DNA of 64,000 nt from Euwallacea fornicatus (Eukaryota; Arthropoda; Insecta; Coleoptera; Curculionidae): contig NC_089553.1 of NCBI RefSeq assembly GCF_040115645.1, positions 4,650,001 to 4,714,000 on the forward strand. Reading direction: 5' to 3'. Positions 36,001 to 48,119 of the stretch are shown in pieces (within the stretch, counting starts at the first letter, position 1; every line of letters begins with the position of its first letter). Made by a program: the position numbers and the translations under genes. A model generated the notes under the pieces. It had not been told where the DNA came from. It worked only from the letters and a program-made list of their open reading frames with translations, and did not search any database.

Positions 36001-39000
36001 GAGGGGATGTGAGTGTGAAAGGAAGAGGGATTGAGGGGAGAGGATAGGGTAGTAGGAGTGAGGGGTGAGGGTAGAGGGGAGTGGAGAGGGAAGAGGAGAT
36101 GGGTGAGGAGAGGGGAGAGGAGAGAAGAGGGAGTGAGGGTCTATTTTGGAGCCGCAATACGTACACGAAAAGAACTGGCTGGCTCTGCCTGTACACACAC
36201 ACGAGAGTACCGCCCTTGCAGGCAATGGAAGAGGACGAAACGATGGGCCTCATTCCATTTTTCGTATCAACTACCCTCGGAACCACTTCATGTTGCTCGT
36301 TCGATAATCTTCCCGAAATCGGAGTGGTTTGTCAGAAGTTCCCTTCGGTGTGGCTTCACGTGGACGCAGCCTACGCCGGCAATGCGTTCATTTGCCCAGA
36401 ATTAAAGTACCTTCTGGATGGAGTAGAATTTGCAGATTCGTTTAACACCAACCCTAATAAGTGGCTCCTCACCAATTTTGACTGCTCCACCATGTGGGTA
36501 AGTTAAAGCCGTCCGATAGGCGAAGATAAATAATTCATCTGAATTATTTCGATGTTCAACTGAAATGGTTTAAGGTCAGGGACAGAATCCGACTAACGTC
36601 AGCCCTAGTTGTTGATCCCCTGTACCTACAGCACGGTTACTCCGACGCTACCATAGACTACCGTCACTGGGGCGTTCCTCTGAGCAGGAGGTTCCGATCT
36701 TTGAAGCTATGGTTCGTCTTGCGAAGCTATGGGATATCTGGATTACAGAAGTACATCAGATTGCACATTCGATTGGCCAAGCGGTTCGAGGGTCTGGTTT
36801 TGAAGGATAAGAGGTTCGAGATTTGTAACGAAGTGACGGTGAGTTGAAGCCCTTGAGACTGCTTGTTGACCAACGATCTTTGTATTATCGAGTAAAAAGC
36901 CATTCGGAATAGATTTTTTCTTAATAATCACAAGCGGTGAGTCCATTAACGTCAACCGATATTCGCTAACGGGCTTCGTGAAGACTTTGGTTCCAAACCA
37001 AAGGGATTCTAATTTCCCATCTCGTACCCTGTGCCTACTCTATTATAAAGGTTGAAATATCGATCCCCAAATATTGGAAACCAATTAACAATATCGGAAA
37101 GTTAATAAAAATAATGAGAAAATCGCATTTTTCGCGTTATACCCGGACTCGGCCATGCCTGTAACTGATTCGACACGCTGTGTGACGTCATGACACTAGT
37201 GCCCGCACCGGGCATCCTTTGACAGCCGCGTTGCTTTTGACAAATTGAATTTCGATTTAATTGCAAATCAAAATTAACTTTAGAAACGCTAAACATAGTA
37301 AATTTGAAGTGCCAACAACTTTTTGTACTTATTGATGGAGGGTTGCAAGGTTCTGCCTCCATCGGTACTTAGAATTCTCAGAGGTCATCTGAGGTTCAGT
37401 GAATTGCTTCTAGTGATGGAATTTGACAAGATGATAAATATATAATTATGAAAAATTATAAAGAGATTTCAAACCCGCCTCGTCCACAGGGTACTGAACT
37501 ACCTTGCGCGGAAAACTTGAATGGTTTGTCCTTGCCTGGTCAATAGGCCGAACTGACCTGACAAAGGCTCTCCACCGCAGTATTACCGTTTTCAGGAGCA
37601 ATTTCACATCGGGCCGTAATGAGACCACCAGCTTACACCATTCACTCAACAATGGTCGTCACAACCATTATTATCGACGATAACGTTATTAACCCTACTT
37701 AAGTTCGGGAAAAGATAGTCCAACCGCACCAACAGCATCTCGACTCAATGGTCAAGAACTACCTGCGCAATAGAAAAGATTAAAAATAAATTTGACGTTA
37801 TTGTGTATTTTTCACGCCCTGGGGCGGTTAAAATTTACACTTATTGTACGTTCCATGGCGTAAAAATGTAATTTTACGTCCGAATACGTCGACGATGAAT
37901 CGTACTTGATGCGTGAATTTACACAAAGAATTTTTTTCCCGAATTCAGCGCGCTGAATTTCGAAAGAAACGACAATTTATTACATAAACTAATTTTATTA
38001 ATTTTAGTTGGGACTAGTTTGCTTTCGACTGAAGGGACCCGACAAACTAAACGAGAAACTCTTGAGTAACATAAATGCTTCTGGAAAGTTACATATGGTG
38101 CCAGCCAGCGTGAATGATAAATATGTTATAAGGTTTTGCGTTGTTTCCCATGAAGCCACCGAGAACGACATAGGTATTAGCAAAATAATGAATTTTCTAA
38201 TTAATATGTCAAAACGCGTCAAATTCCCTCTCAGATCATGCATGGGAAGTCATCTGTGAATTCGCCGAAGACCTCCTGGAGATGCAAGCGGCCGAGAAGG
38301 AACAGGTAAAAATCGAGATAAAATGTTTGAAGTCGGATCTCACGTGCAGTGCGACCCGTAAAGTCTGCGTCACACGGGGAAGTTTTTTTACTTATGAATT
38401 TAGGTAGATTTTGAGTTTGCCCTCGGGTCGTGCGTCAGGGATGATGAGAAACAGCACACGAATCGAAACACAAATAACTGACTATAACTGAGAAATTTTA
38501 ATTTTTCTTTAAAACCTTCCGATCTGCCACTATTTCTCAAGTTTTGAAAAATTGCAGAAGAAAAGTTTCTCAATTTTTAATTTTTTGCCCACGTGCCGAT
38601 TTTCAACTTTCTCGGGCGACTTTCATCTTTTTGTTTTATTCCTGCATTTCCGAGGTTTTCAGGGACTTTGCAAAAATGATTGCAGGACATCCAAGTAATG
38701 GTAAAAAAGAGTATTCATTAATTAAAATTGTAGCAAATTCATCCCTTTAGATAAGTCTAAAATTCATTAAAGGCGCTACGTGTGTCTTGATGCAAACTTG
38801 GTCTAGTTTGTAAGGAAAATGTTCAGGTCACCTTATTACGACATTTTTACAACGTAAAATTATTTTTATAAAGTTTATTCCACATCACGAAGGGCCTTGA
38901 AAATAATTTGTTTAAATCCGTCACTTAACAAACACGAGAGTAAAATTTAAAAAATCTTTTTAAGTTATTTTTCATGTTCAAATATTCCAACTTCGTTCTC

Positions 39001-42000
39001 TAAAGCACAAACAACGCCGGTTGACAATTTCTCGAAATTTTTGTGGCGATCTTTCTTATGCAACCTGAAATTCATCATTTTGAGAAATATTAAAGTAAAA
39101 TTAAGTTTTAAGGAATTCTCAAATGAAAAAGTCCATTGGTGTAACATCGGAAGATCGCGGGGGCGAATTTACGCGACCCTTAGTGGAAATTAAATTATTT
39201 TTCGTTTTTTTTGAAACTAAACCATTTAGCAGATCATAAGTGTCGCATATCATTGGATTAAGAAAAAAAAAGTATAATTTTCTGAACGTAAAATAAAATT
39301 TGTTGGCTATTTAAGAAACAAAGCTGATGATGGTTTCGCAGAAACAAAACGTCCGATGGCAAGCCCGAAAATGGCTGCTTGTGGAGGAAAAAAGTGTCGA
39401 TGAGAGCATCAAATCTACTTTAACACGTGTTGTAAAATAATGTCAGAAAATGGTAAAAAAGGAATCGGAATAAATTGGCTTTTCTTAAGTAACTTCGGAT
39501 CCATTCGGAATTTTCGAAACTTGAAAACACGGTTTTGCAGAACACAAAAAGACGCAACTTTTCCCTAATTTAACCGCCTCTCTATCTCTCATGGTTTACG
39601 AGATCTCCGTAGGGTACATTCTTATCGGGGACAACTTGTATAAAAATCCAATAGCATGGGAATATTTTCTAAGAATTACACATCGTAGAACTTGTACCAA
39701 AGCACCTTTGACCGTATGAGACATATGTAAATAGTTCTATGAATTAGTCAAGGAGTGGCCCCATCCGACACGGTCCCATCAAAGAAAGTCGGGTGAATCG
39801 TTTTTGAAGTTTCAAGTTCGAAATTTGGTACTAAAATTCGGTCGGTACCATCTCCATTGGGCAGCGGTTTATTTGCGAGGTGAAACTACACGAACGCAAT
39901 AATTAATTACTTTAAATTCGAGTAATTCAACAGTCCGAACAACGAGACAAAATACCAGAGTGTGCTCGAAGTTACGCAGACTTCTGATGATTCGAAACGC
40001 AGTTGGTTTTCAGTTTACTCATGATAACCCAAACCATGTGGCGTAATAATAAACGGTTTACCATGTTTGTTAGTGTTTGAACCGCTTTAAAAAATATGCA
40101 CGCCACAAATTTCGTAATAAAAAAAAATGGGCGCGATTTCTGAGAATACGATGAACCAACGGGTCTCACACATCCGAATGCCGAGGGTATCCCGTATACA
40201 GGGTGTCCTCGAATACCGCAGATTGTTTGAGTGAAAATAAGTCGATTTAACTAAACTTCCCTCAGTCCAAAAGTTGATAATTATAGAGCTACAAGGTGTT
40301 AAAGTTGAAAAAAAAATCACATTTTCTTTAATATCTTTCGATTTATTTGAGTTAATTTCACGAAATTTCATATTTGAGGGTGTTTTAGGATACGAAATTC
40401 AAATTTATTAACGATTTAGTTGTTTCTTCTAGGGGGCGCCACAAGCGACCATTAGGACACATTTAACTGACCTCGAAATTTTACTAGAAATCCGAAAATT
40501 ACGCAAAAATGGGGGGAGTTCCGTTTAAAATAGCAAAAAATTTATGTCGCCGCACTTTTTGGGGTCGCCCCGTACGCAAAAAACGATTTCCGAAAATGCG
40601 TGTTTATCTGCCATGTGAGCCTGCGGAAGGGAACTATTGTCAACTTTATTGGAATAGAACCTGAGGAAACGTGCCGCACCATCACGAGACCCTGTACGTT
40701 CATTAACTCCGTATTATGTCTAAAACAAACAAAACATATTTCAAAACAACGCAGTGCTAAAGGAATTTGATTTGAAGCAACGAACTAACGTGCTAATGGA
40801 TTCTATGGTTGTTCGTATAATTATAATAATTTAAACAGGTGTGGAAAATACTCTAAGCCAAATTCTGAAAATGCTCAAGTGGTCGCGAGTCCTTGGGCAA
40901 TGGTCAACGATGAACGCAAACAAAATAGAACCTCTAGGAATTACACATTCGTTTGGAGGCAAAAGGCTTTTAAAACTGGTATTCATATTTCCGTTGTATG
41001 CATACTGCATATGGCAATACTTGAAAATTATCTCCTCGAGGACTGTATGTGGTCTGTATTTGTCGATCCAAAATCGCTATTGTTTAAATAAAATAGACAA
41101 TCCCGGGACGTATCTGAGAGAAACGAGAACGTTACGTTGCAGTGTAGTTGGCAGTCTAAAGTACAGGGTGAATCTAATAAAAAAATGGGACATGATGTGG
41201 GCGAGCCGCGTAAGGACAGCGTAATCTGCGTTGGAAGAGCGCTGCAAGCGCCAAAGAGGATGTTTTTTCTTTTTTTATTAAAATGATGTTTTTATTGCTT
41301 TTAAAAATATAACATATATATATATACAGGGTGTCCCACAATTGTTTCATTATATTTCAGTGGGTAATAGTACATTGAAAAATAATATGACTCCCTGTAT
41401 AAACCGTATTCCAATAATGCTTCATTAAGAAGATACAGGGTGTTAAACTTTACTTAAAAAATCTAACTTTTATTGATATATTCAAAACCGTTTGAGATAT
41501 GTAAGTGAAATTTGGCATGTTTTGAGAGTTAATGTAGAGGCATTTATTTATGCAAAAGGGCTATTTTTCGTTTCACCAGTGACGTGCGTACGGACACCTC
41601 TCAGCACATTTTTAAAGAAAAATATGGTGCGCCACTGCTTTTTATCAAAATAAAAATTATTTTTAGAAGTTTAATTTCGTTTAGAAGAAAAATGCTCACT
41701 TGACTCTTTTTCGTCCGACGTATCGTTTGCCAGTAAAAAATTGAATACCGTCTATATGCACGATATTCTCTAAATGGTTTTAATAATATTAAGTTTGTTT
41801 TAAATATTATTAATTTGCTATAACATTATAGAAATTGTTCAAATTGGTGGCCATTTTGTTCAATACATAATTGAGCTCGCCTGTTCATTGATACTCCGAT
41901 ACGTTGAAATATTCCAGGTGTGTTTTAAGTTTAACACCTTGTATCTTCTTAATGAAGCATTATTGGAATATGGTTTATATAGGGAGTCATATTATTTTTC

Positions 42001-45000
42001 AATGTACTATTACCCACTGAAATATAATGAAACACTTGTGGGACACCCTGTATATATTGGAAGAGCACGTAATGAAGGCCATCGCACCGATGATACTTGT
42101 TGCGTTCAAATACGATACTTTCTTTACTTTCTTTATTCGCAGCTAAGGATCCACGCTTTTCTAGAAATTTACTTCTTTTAAGTAATTTCGTTATAAGAAG
42201 CTGTTATTGTTTATCTTTTAACGCCAAATCTCAGCGCGGAAACGACAATCGAACCCGCCCATTTAGGAGGAAAAGTCCTCCAGCTATTTCCTTTCCTTAA
42301 ATTGGGGGAAAACAGAAAAGAAATTCGGTAATTCTCGCTGGTTTCGAAACAACTAAAAAACCGCACGTAAGGTTGTACGCTGTGAAACTGTTTTCTCGAA
42401 CGAGCTAGTTTTCTCCCGTTTACGCTGGCCAACCGCGCATCGAACGCACTGTACGGGTATTTGGAACAGGAGACGATGCGTCGTTGAGATAAAACTCATA
42501 TTTCCACTTTGCAATTTTTCAGGAACTTCATGACGAAGTATACGAACTCCTGGAACGGAAGAAAAAAGAAACGCTGGCCCAGAAACGGAGTTTCTTTGTG
42601 CGAATGGTCAGCGACCCCAAAATCTACAACCCCTCTATCGCGAAAGCTTTACCATCTACAAGAAGACACTTGACTCAGCCTTCGGCCGAATCGCCAGACA
42701 ATCACATCACGGTCCAGCCACCCACGTAAGTTGCACATTACTCATTTTAAAGTTTAAGTAAAAAATACTACTGAATGCACACCGTAAGTGCGCATACCTT
42801 CCTTATGATAATGCGAACGGTCGAGAGTTCAACATACATATTACTTTAAAATATTGTATACATAGCGCGAATATTCGAAATTCAAGGGCCTTGTTGCATA
42901 TTACAAACATATTGTTAAGTATGGTCAACTACCGCGTGGTGAGAAGTATTGCGCTGACTGTCCACCCACGTGATTTAAAGGATTTAAATCGTATTGGGAG
43001 TAGGCAGCATCAAATCGATCTATGTATGGAGAGGCTGATATAGGTATCGAATTTAGGAAGTAACAATTAATTTGATTTGACCTCTCTGATGTGACATGCT
43101 GCGTGTGGGAAATTTAAAATGACGTTACAACAGTTGAAGATGCGATGGTCAAATTTAATTCATGTTGCTTGGAAACCGATAAAACTGATTTAAAATTGTA
43201 ATAGCTATCGATGGAATCAGTTACGAAATGCTCAGTTTCCGTAACGAGTAGCAGTATTTTTCAACGAGTCTCGCGCACGGTTTTTTCTAATTTTGCTGTT
43301 CGAGTCAGAAATCACAAGAAAAAGGCCAAATTTGGACACATCGAATGCGCGCCATGTACAATATGTGTAGAACCACAGAAACTAGCGGCCGTTGTTGTTC
43401 CTAGTCCCATTTCTCAACCGAGTTGTGACATAAAGTTGTCCCCCTGCTTTCTTTATGTAATTAGTTGCGAAACGAGGCCCCTTAAGTGAACGATTTTATA
43501 CAGTGCCGCTTTGACGAAATTAAAAAAAAATTATTATTTGCAAATTTGTCCAATCTTCATGAATTTCGTATATCAAAATACAGTGTCTTGCATAATAATT
43601 TTTTCCTCTGATGTTTCAGGCAATCCCTGCATTCGTTCAAAAGGTAATTAGTTGCATAGAGCTAGGTCAAGCATACGTAGAAGAGATCGGCCAATGAAGA
43701 TTAGTCGAAGAAAAAACCTCTCGCATTCTAACACAATTTTTTCAATTATCGCTTGTAATCCCAACAAAACGATAAAATCGAGCACAATGATCGAACACTA
43801 CTAACGTACCTCAGTTCCACCTTTCCAAATGTCCACCGATCTGGACCCTCGTCAAAAAAACTGTCATTCTTTGGCCGTTGACAAGAGGAATTTCAGTTAC
43901 TGTACATCCTCGATATGGCACGCACTACATTGACTGGTCTCACGTTCACCCATGACGTTTTCGTTTCATTCCAGGGTTGCCACTCGGCAATCGTGCGACT
44001 TCGGAGACCCGAACGTAGACGAGACGATATTCCCGGTATTGTCAAATAAAATCGACTTTTAAAAGGGCGAATTTTATCTACTTTCCACCGAGCCCGGTCC
44101 CGTACAAACACTCGTTATGTTTCTATTTAATTCTTCTTGAACTGCACACAAATATTCACTAATTCTTTCCACGTTTTCATTTGAAATTTGATATTTTTAG
44201 CGAGCGAAACGGGAGGAAACGCGGAGACGCCATTAATACTGACAACCGATGCGTTTTCGTTTTTATTCCAAAGCATTCTTGGGAATTTAAAATTTTTCGA
44301 GAAATTAACCATTTTCAACGTTGATTAATAACAAATTTAAATGTTCATAAGAAGCTTGAAACAACAAATCACGGAATGGGGCGAGATGTCAAAATTCTTA
44401 GCGAATTTTCCTTAAGTTCTCCTAATAACGAGAGCAAAAAGTAAATATAAACCCGAACACTTACAATCTTAGTTGTTTATTTAGATCTAGAACTCATCAG
44501 TTGCCTCATGAATCATCGATTAGAGACCATAATGAACACCTATAGTTAAAAGCTGTAAATCGACGCGCTTTGAATTGTGAAAGCTGAAATAATCATTGTT
44601 CTATGATCTTCCTTTCCTATCTCCAAAAGATATCTGAATATTTAGATAGCTCGAGCCTCCCCCCCCCCCGAATAGGACATCTGCTGTAATTATTCAAACT
44701 TCCCAATAAACTTTATCGCACCATTACTTGCCAACTTACAGTCCAGATGTTAAACTGGATGAATTAACTTTATGGACTCTTATTTCCAGGAGCGCCTCCT
44801 GGATTAGTTGGCCTCTGGCGTTCCTCTTTCAAGGCATTACCGAAGAGGGGTCCGGCAGCAACGTTCCGATTCGGTAAGGCTTTAATTGCCACAGGAAGTT
44901 AATGATATAATTGCCAATTTAGGTTTTGAGGCCGAAGCAAACGTCCTAAAGGCGCTGAACTATAATCCCCATAAATTAGGAAACAAATTAAAATGTGGGG

Positions 45001-45892
45001 AGGTGAAAATGATCCAGAAGATGCTAAAAACGATTTCGAGGTTTGACCCATTTGAAAAATTACCCAGAAACCGATTAATCGATTTAATTAACCGATTAAA
45101 CGTAATCAGGAATTTTCGATGTGGTTTATTTATTCTTTTATGCGCTCCTTCTGTAAATATTGCTTCATTAATATAATTATTATGGAATATTCTGACTAAC
45201 TCAGATTGTTGCGAAAAAATATACAATTTTCTAATTTCAGAATCACTTAGAAGTGTTCTACGAATTGGAATAACCAAATCCTGTTTTGCATCATTAATCA
45301 ACCCATTTTTCAACAGATCTTAGTCTAAATTATTTATATTGACAAAATATTAAAAATAACATAAATTTATTTCGTGCTTGATGAAAACATGGCATAATAT
45401 TTAAAACGGAGGCGTCATGAATTAGTGACGTAAGATTAATGATGTAAAAGTGTTCGTTAATGGGATCCAATGCACTCAATAAAATAATGATTTATTTGGT
45501 ATGGTAAGTCGTGAGCATTGCACGGCTCCTGGATAAATTTCCTTCATCGCCCGAGGTAAATCAATGAGTTAAAATGTATTATGATGAATGTCGATGTTGA
45601 ATTGAGTAATTTTTAAAGTCAAATGAGAAATTATGCGATCGCTTTAGCTCTCAAGCGCCGAAGCAACTTCTTCGGTGAAACATTTTGTGATGGACGACGG
45701 GGATTTCATTTATTGGTGGCGTAGTGATTTGAGTCAATTTTCAGTTTTCGCCATTTGGACACCAAAGTCCGCTTAAAGGCGTCGGGAAAGGGAGGGGCAA
45801 CATCCCCAAGACAATCACCATCCCCCGAGAGAGACAACAAGTCGCCAAAGAGGTCGCCAGCATCATCAAGGAAATCCTCTCTGATATCTTAA
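30045..45892 (+). CDS. Tdc2: Tyrosine decarboxylase 2 (636 aa with the microexon)
   Basis: Exons: 30045-30268, 30330-30472, 30967-31037, 31091-31327, 36222-36497, 36575-36838, 38008-38173, 38235-38305, 42523-42725, 43620-43643, 44790-44873, 45745-45892. Every junction keeps frame. The enzyme is a PLP-dependent group II decarboxylase converting tyrosine to tyramine, the octopamine precursor. Landmarks: THWQHP, GCIGFSWAASPACTELE, GGGVIQTSASE, KEAHS (His193, cofactor stacking), HVDAAYAG (Asp273), FNTNPNKW (PLP Lys305), LVVDPLYLQH (loop Tyr) and RHWGVPLSRRFRSLKLWF. The tail holds AQKRSFFVRMVSDPKIYNP, SWISWPLAFLF and FRHLDTKVRL, and it ends in a Ser/Pro/Lys-rich stretch. The long tail, missing in the neighbour, and a length close to fly Tdc2 favour Tdc2. 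The ATG directly follows an acceptor (TTTGTAACAG), so untranslated first exon(s) lie upstream, unseen. The 61-nt first coding intron is GC-AG. Confidence 0.9.
30269..30329 (+). other. Tdc2: GC-AG intron in Tdc2
   Basis: The donor is CCCAG|GCAAGG and the acceptor is TGTCATCAG|G. Only this pair rebuilds the conserved HPRFHAYFPS junction in frame. The nearest GT donor (AAC|GTGAAT) would shift the frame. Reading through the intron would meet a stop after about 14 codons. Confidence 0.85.
30665..30850. other. GC-rich insert in a Tdc2 intron
   Basis: A block of about 180 bp near 60% GC stands in an AT-rich 494-nt intron. It has runs such as CCGGGGCGACTTTTCCCC and ACCGACCGGTCTC. It looks like a retrotransposon or other foreign fragment, but no conserved motif was recognised in any frame. 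Confidence 0.4.
31441..31482. repeat. Perfect 18-bp hairpin in the large Tdc2 intron
   Basis: TCTCCCGTTTCTAAACTA at 31441-31458, a 6-nt loop, and its exact reverse complement at 31465-31482. Pairing continues imperfectly outward (GGGGA with TCCCC), giving a stem of about 26 bp. It lies 113 bp after an exon. Confidence 0.85.
31652..33663. other. Left part of the large Tdc2 intron, with transposon ends
   Basis: TATACAGGGTGTCCGGG at 31652 and CACCCTGTATA ending near 32296 could bound a 645-bp element, but only about 11 bp of terminal similarity is clear. Another end-like motif (CGTACAGGGTGTGG) lies at 31549. A 91-codon minus-strand frame at 33282-33007 has no recognised motif. Confidence 0.4.
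33664..36140. repeat. Purine-rich (GGGGAGA/GTGGAGA) minisatellite in the Tdc2 intron
   Basis: About 2.5 kb is nearly all A and G on the plus strand, with T at regular places. At least four domains follow one another. About 33664-34195 has 15-bp units of the GGTGAGGGGAGAATA type. About 34205-34440 has 15-bp units of the AGAGTGGAGGGAAG type. About 34440-35740 has larger composite units built from GGGAGATTGTAGTGGAGAG and AGAGTTGAGGGGATGTGAG. About 35740-36000 returns to AGAGTGGAGGGAAG. The array stops about 80 bp before the acceptor of the exon carrying the PLP lysine. A 560-codon minus-strand frame rich in Ser, Pro and Leu is a repeat artefact. Confidence 0.95.
38306..41324. other. Tdc2 intron, left part
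   Basis: Intronic, no nested gene recognised. At 40197 GTATACAGGGTGTCCTCGAA starts a block with AAGGTGTTAAAGTTG and GGGGGCGCCACAAGCGACC that has the look of a mariner-type 5' end. Another end-like motif lies at 41162. Short open frames here have no motifs. Confidence 0.4.
41325..42052 (-). mobile_element. Nonautonomous mariner-like element with about 125-bp inverted repeats
   Basis: The left arm (41325-41449) and the reverse complement of the right arm (41928-42052) match at 121 of 125 positions by my count; three of the four differences are G/A. Both begin TACAGGGTGTCCCACAA and are flanked by TATA, fitting a TA target. The core still codes, on the minus strand at about 41917-41826, for the tail of a transposase (RIGVSMNRRAQLC, then NGHQFEQFL and a stop), so this is an internally deleted copy. 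The module CAGTGGCGCACCATATTTTT lies between that stop and the left arm. High arm identity suggests a fairly recent copy. Confidence 0.88.
43620..43643 (+). other. Tdc2: 24-nt microexon of Tdc2
   Basis: The acceptor TTTTTTCCTCTGATGTTTCAG and donor AAAAG|GTAATT bound 24 nt in the intron between exons 42523-42725 and 44790-44873. Including it keeps the phase (2 to 2) and inserts QSLHSFKR before SASWISWPLAF. With it the protein has 636 residues instead of 628. It may be alternative. Confidence 0.65.
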
Positions 45893-45974
45893 GCGACAAA
45901 ATAATTTAATTCCTGCCGATCTGTATGGCTTAAAAATGTGAATCTAAATGTGTTTCCGTTCCAGTGTTATGCAA

Positions 45975-45980
45975 AATAAA
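45975..45980 (+). promoter_or_regulatory. Tdc2: Probable Tdc2 polyadenylation signal
   Basis: AATAAA 83 nt after the stop codon, in GCAAAATAAATATG. Confidence 0.65.
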
Positions 45981-46744
45981 TATGTGCATGTCTATATTGT
46001 TAAATAATACATTAATCATCAAGTATAACATTATACCTTGTAACGAGAATACCCAGGTTTTTCATTAAGCATAATGCGGGTTTCTTGAATACTCTCGAAC
46101 CAGTCAGGTTTGAAAAGAGTCAACAAGTCGAGCTCATGTTTCGTTAAATCGCAAAATTTCCCGTGTGGGTGTTGCGGACATCACAAAGCTTCGCTGGGTA
46201 AAGACCTGATCATAAGCTAATTCAAAGTACTTTTTGAAATCAATTGAAAAATCCGGTTTTCCTGAGTTAACAGAGAAATATGTCACCTTTGTTATATTAG
46301 ATTTTACTGCGAATTTTTAGCTATAAATACCGAATGAGAAGGCCACGCTATGTCCCCACGTTCCCCTAAAATTAACAATTTTGGATCTACTGTGTGTCTA
46401 CCTAAGTTGGAATCATATGGAAAACTTTTTTTGTCATTAATTTTATAAAAAAAAGTTTTTCTTCATAAAAAGTTTATCATAATCTTAAACCTAAAATAAA
46501 ATGATCGGATGTTAATTTTTTTTTAAGTCGCATTCCAGCTTTCCTAAAAATATGAATTTTGCTATAGAAAATTTTAACATTGTTAGTTTCAATAATGCAC
46601 ACTTACCAGTTGTTTATTCAAACCAAGACAACTTTTCGTTTTCTAATATTTTTTCATAAAAACTGCGCAATTTAAACAGGTAATTAACGCATAACAATTA
46701 TTTACTTTGTTAATAGGAAAGACAAAGAGTTGATAATTTATGTG

Positions 46745-47124
46745 ACTATACAGGATTATTTACTATAATTTTAAGCTATTTCGCTAATGTCTGTCTTTCA
46801 AAATGTTTAATCGTTTTTTGACAGTAAAGTTTGGTACGTGTTAGATTTAGCCCTGCTAAGATGATTCCCAAAATATTTTTAATGGAATGGCCAATCGCAG
46901 ACGTTTAAATATTTTTGGCCCGCTGAATTTCCTGATTTGACCTCTATGGATTGTTTCTTACGGGGTTACTTGAAACAGAAAATCTACCCGCAACTGTGAT
47001 AACGAATTATTAAGAGTGTTAAGAGAATTTGTCAAAAGGTTCATTGAACTCTTCGAAAGAGAGGGTGGCTGTGTCGAGGCACTAATGGAACGACTTAAAA
47101 CCAAAGTAAATAATCCTGTATAGT
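46745..47124 (+). mobile_element. 380-bp element with perfect 20-bp inverted ends and a transposase scrap
   Basis: ACTATACAGGATTATTTACT at 46745-46764 is repeated as its exact reverse complement at 47105-47124. Inside, the plus strand at about 46910-46985 reads WPAEFPDLTSMDCFLRGYLK, the mariner-like motif with its Asp, followed by stops. It is a deletion derivative of a different subfamily from the 41325 element, since its ends are ACAGGATTATT rather than ACAGGGTGTCC. Confidence 0.8.
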
Positions 47125-48119
47125 TATACAAATTATTAACCCTTTGTTTTTTTCCATTAGTGAAGTAAAAATTGTTATGCCCTGATTGCCTATTGGGATT
47201 GCGCAATTGTCATGAAAACATATTATAAATAATAAGTTTTTTCCGTAAAATTAATAATAAAAAATCTTCTCATATGGTTCTAACCGAAGGAGGCGTCCTG
47301 TAGGCAGGACTTGAAATATTTTTTCAAATTTCGCCTCTTGCTTCGATAGTTTTTGGGATACTTGCAGCCTCCAATTTCCATTTAGGTCCAAATATAAGAA
47401 AAGTAAAAAAAAATTGCTTCCATGGAGGCAGAGCCATTTGCATTCACGCAAACTTCCGCCCCCTACGCCATTGGCGGTTTCTTCCTGGCCCTTCGAATTT
47501 CCCGCTCAACTTCGCGCAGATTTTGCCATCCTTCCTCCCCACCACCATTTATTAGTCATCATAACGGTCGATTTTAAATTTTATATTAAATTAAATCGAA
47601 TTAAACTATATATAATGCAATTGATATAATTTACGCAGCAGAGGTTCGAGTCGAGAATGCGCGATCGGTGATCATTAATAATCGACTTAAGCAGGATACT
47701 TTTTCTCGGAAAGTTGACTTAGGAATACGATTCCGGAAGTATCAGTTCTAATAATATACCCGTAGGTAAAAGGATTAGCTAAGAAAAAGTCCAGAGACTT
47801 CGGCTTCCTGATTAACAATGTCCGGAGTGGCACCTACCACGTAATTTCCGATCACAAATTGGGCGTGTCATAATGACGAAATCCGATTGTCTTTTAAAAT
47901 AGCTTTTGCAATAAAGCAAAACCTCACTCTGTCAGCTGGGCCGTGTCCAATGTCACGACCACTTGCCGGATTTAGATGGTGGTGGGACTATAATAATTAT
48001 TTTATGATAACGAAAGATCATGTATATCGTTGCAATTTGTGTCCGCGACGTACGAGGACAGTCCCAAAAATCCCCCGACTTAAGGCTTAAAGAAAACAAA
48101 TATTTAAGAAAACATTTCA
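47125..48119. other. Intergenic, nothing recognised
   Basis: No supported exon or repeat. Confidence 0.35.

Noticed and set aside
36775..36800. GGTTCGA-type sequence resembling a tRNA B box
   Set aside because: It lies in a coding exon of Tdc2 and no cloverleaf or A box fits around it.
43211..43489. 92-codon plus-strand frame in a Tdc2 intron with several Cys
   Set aside because: No recognised domain and no way to splice it in frame into Tdc2; considered a chance frame.
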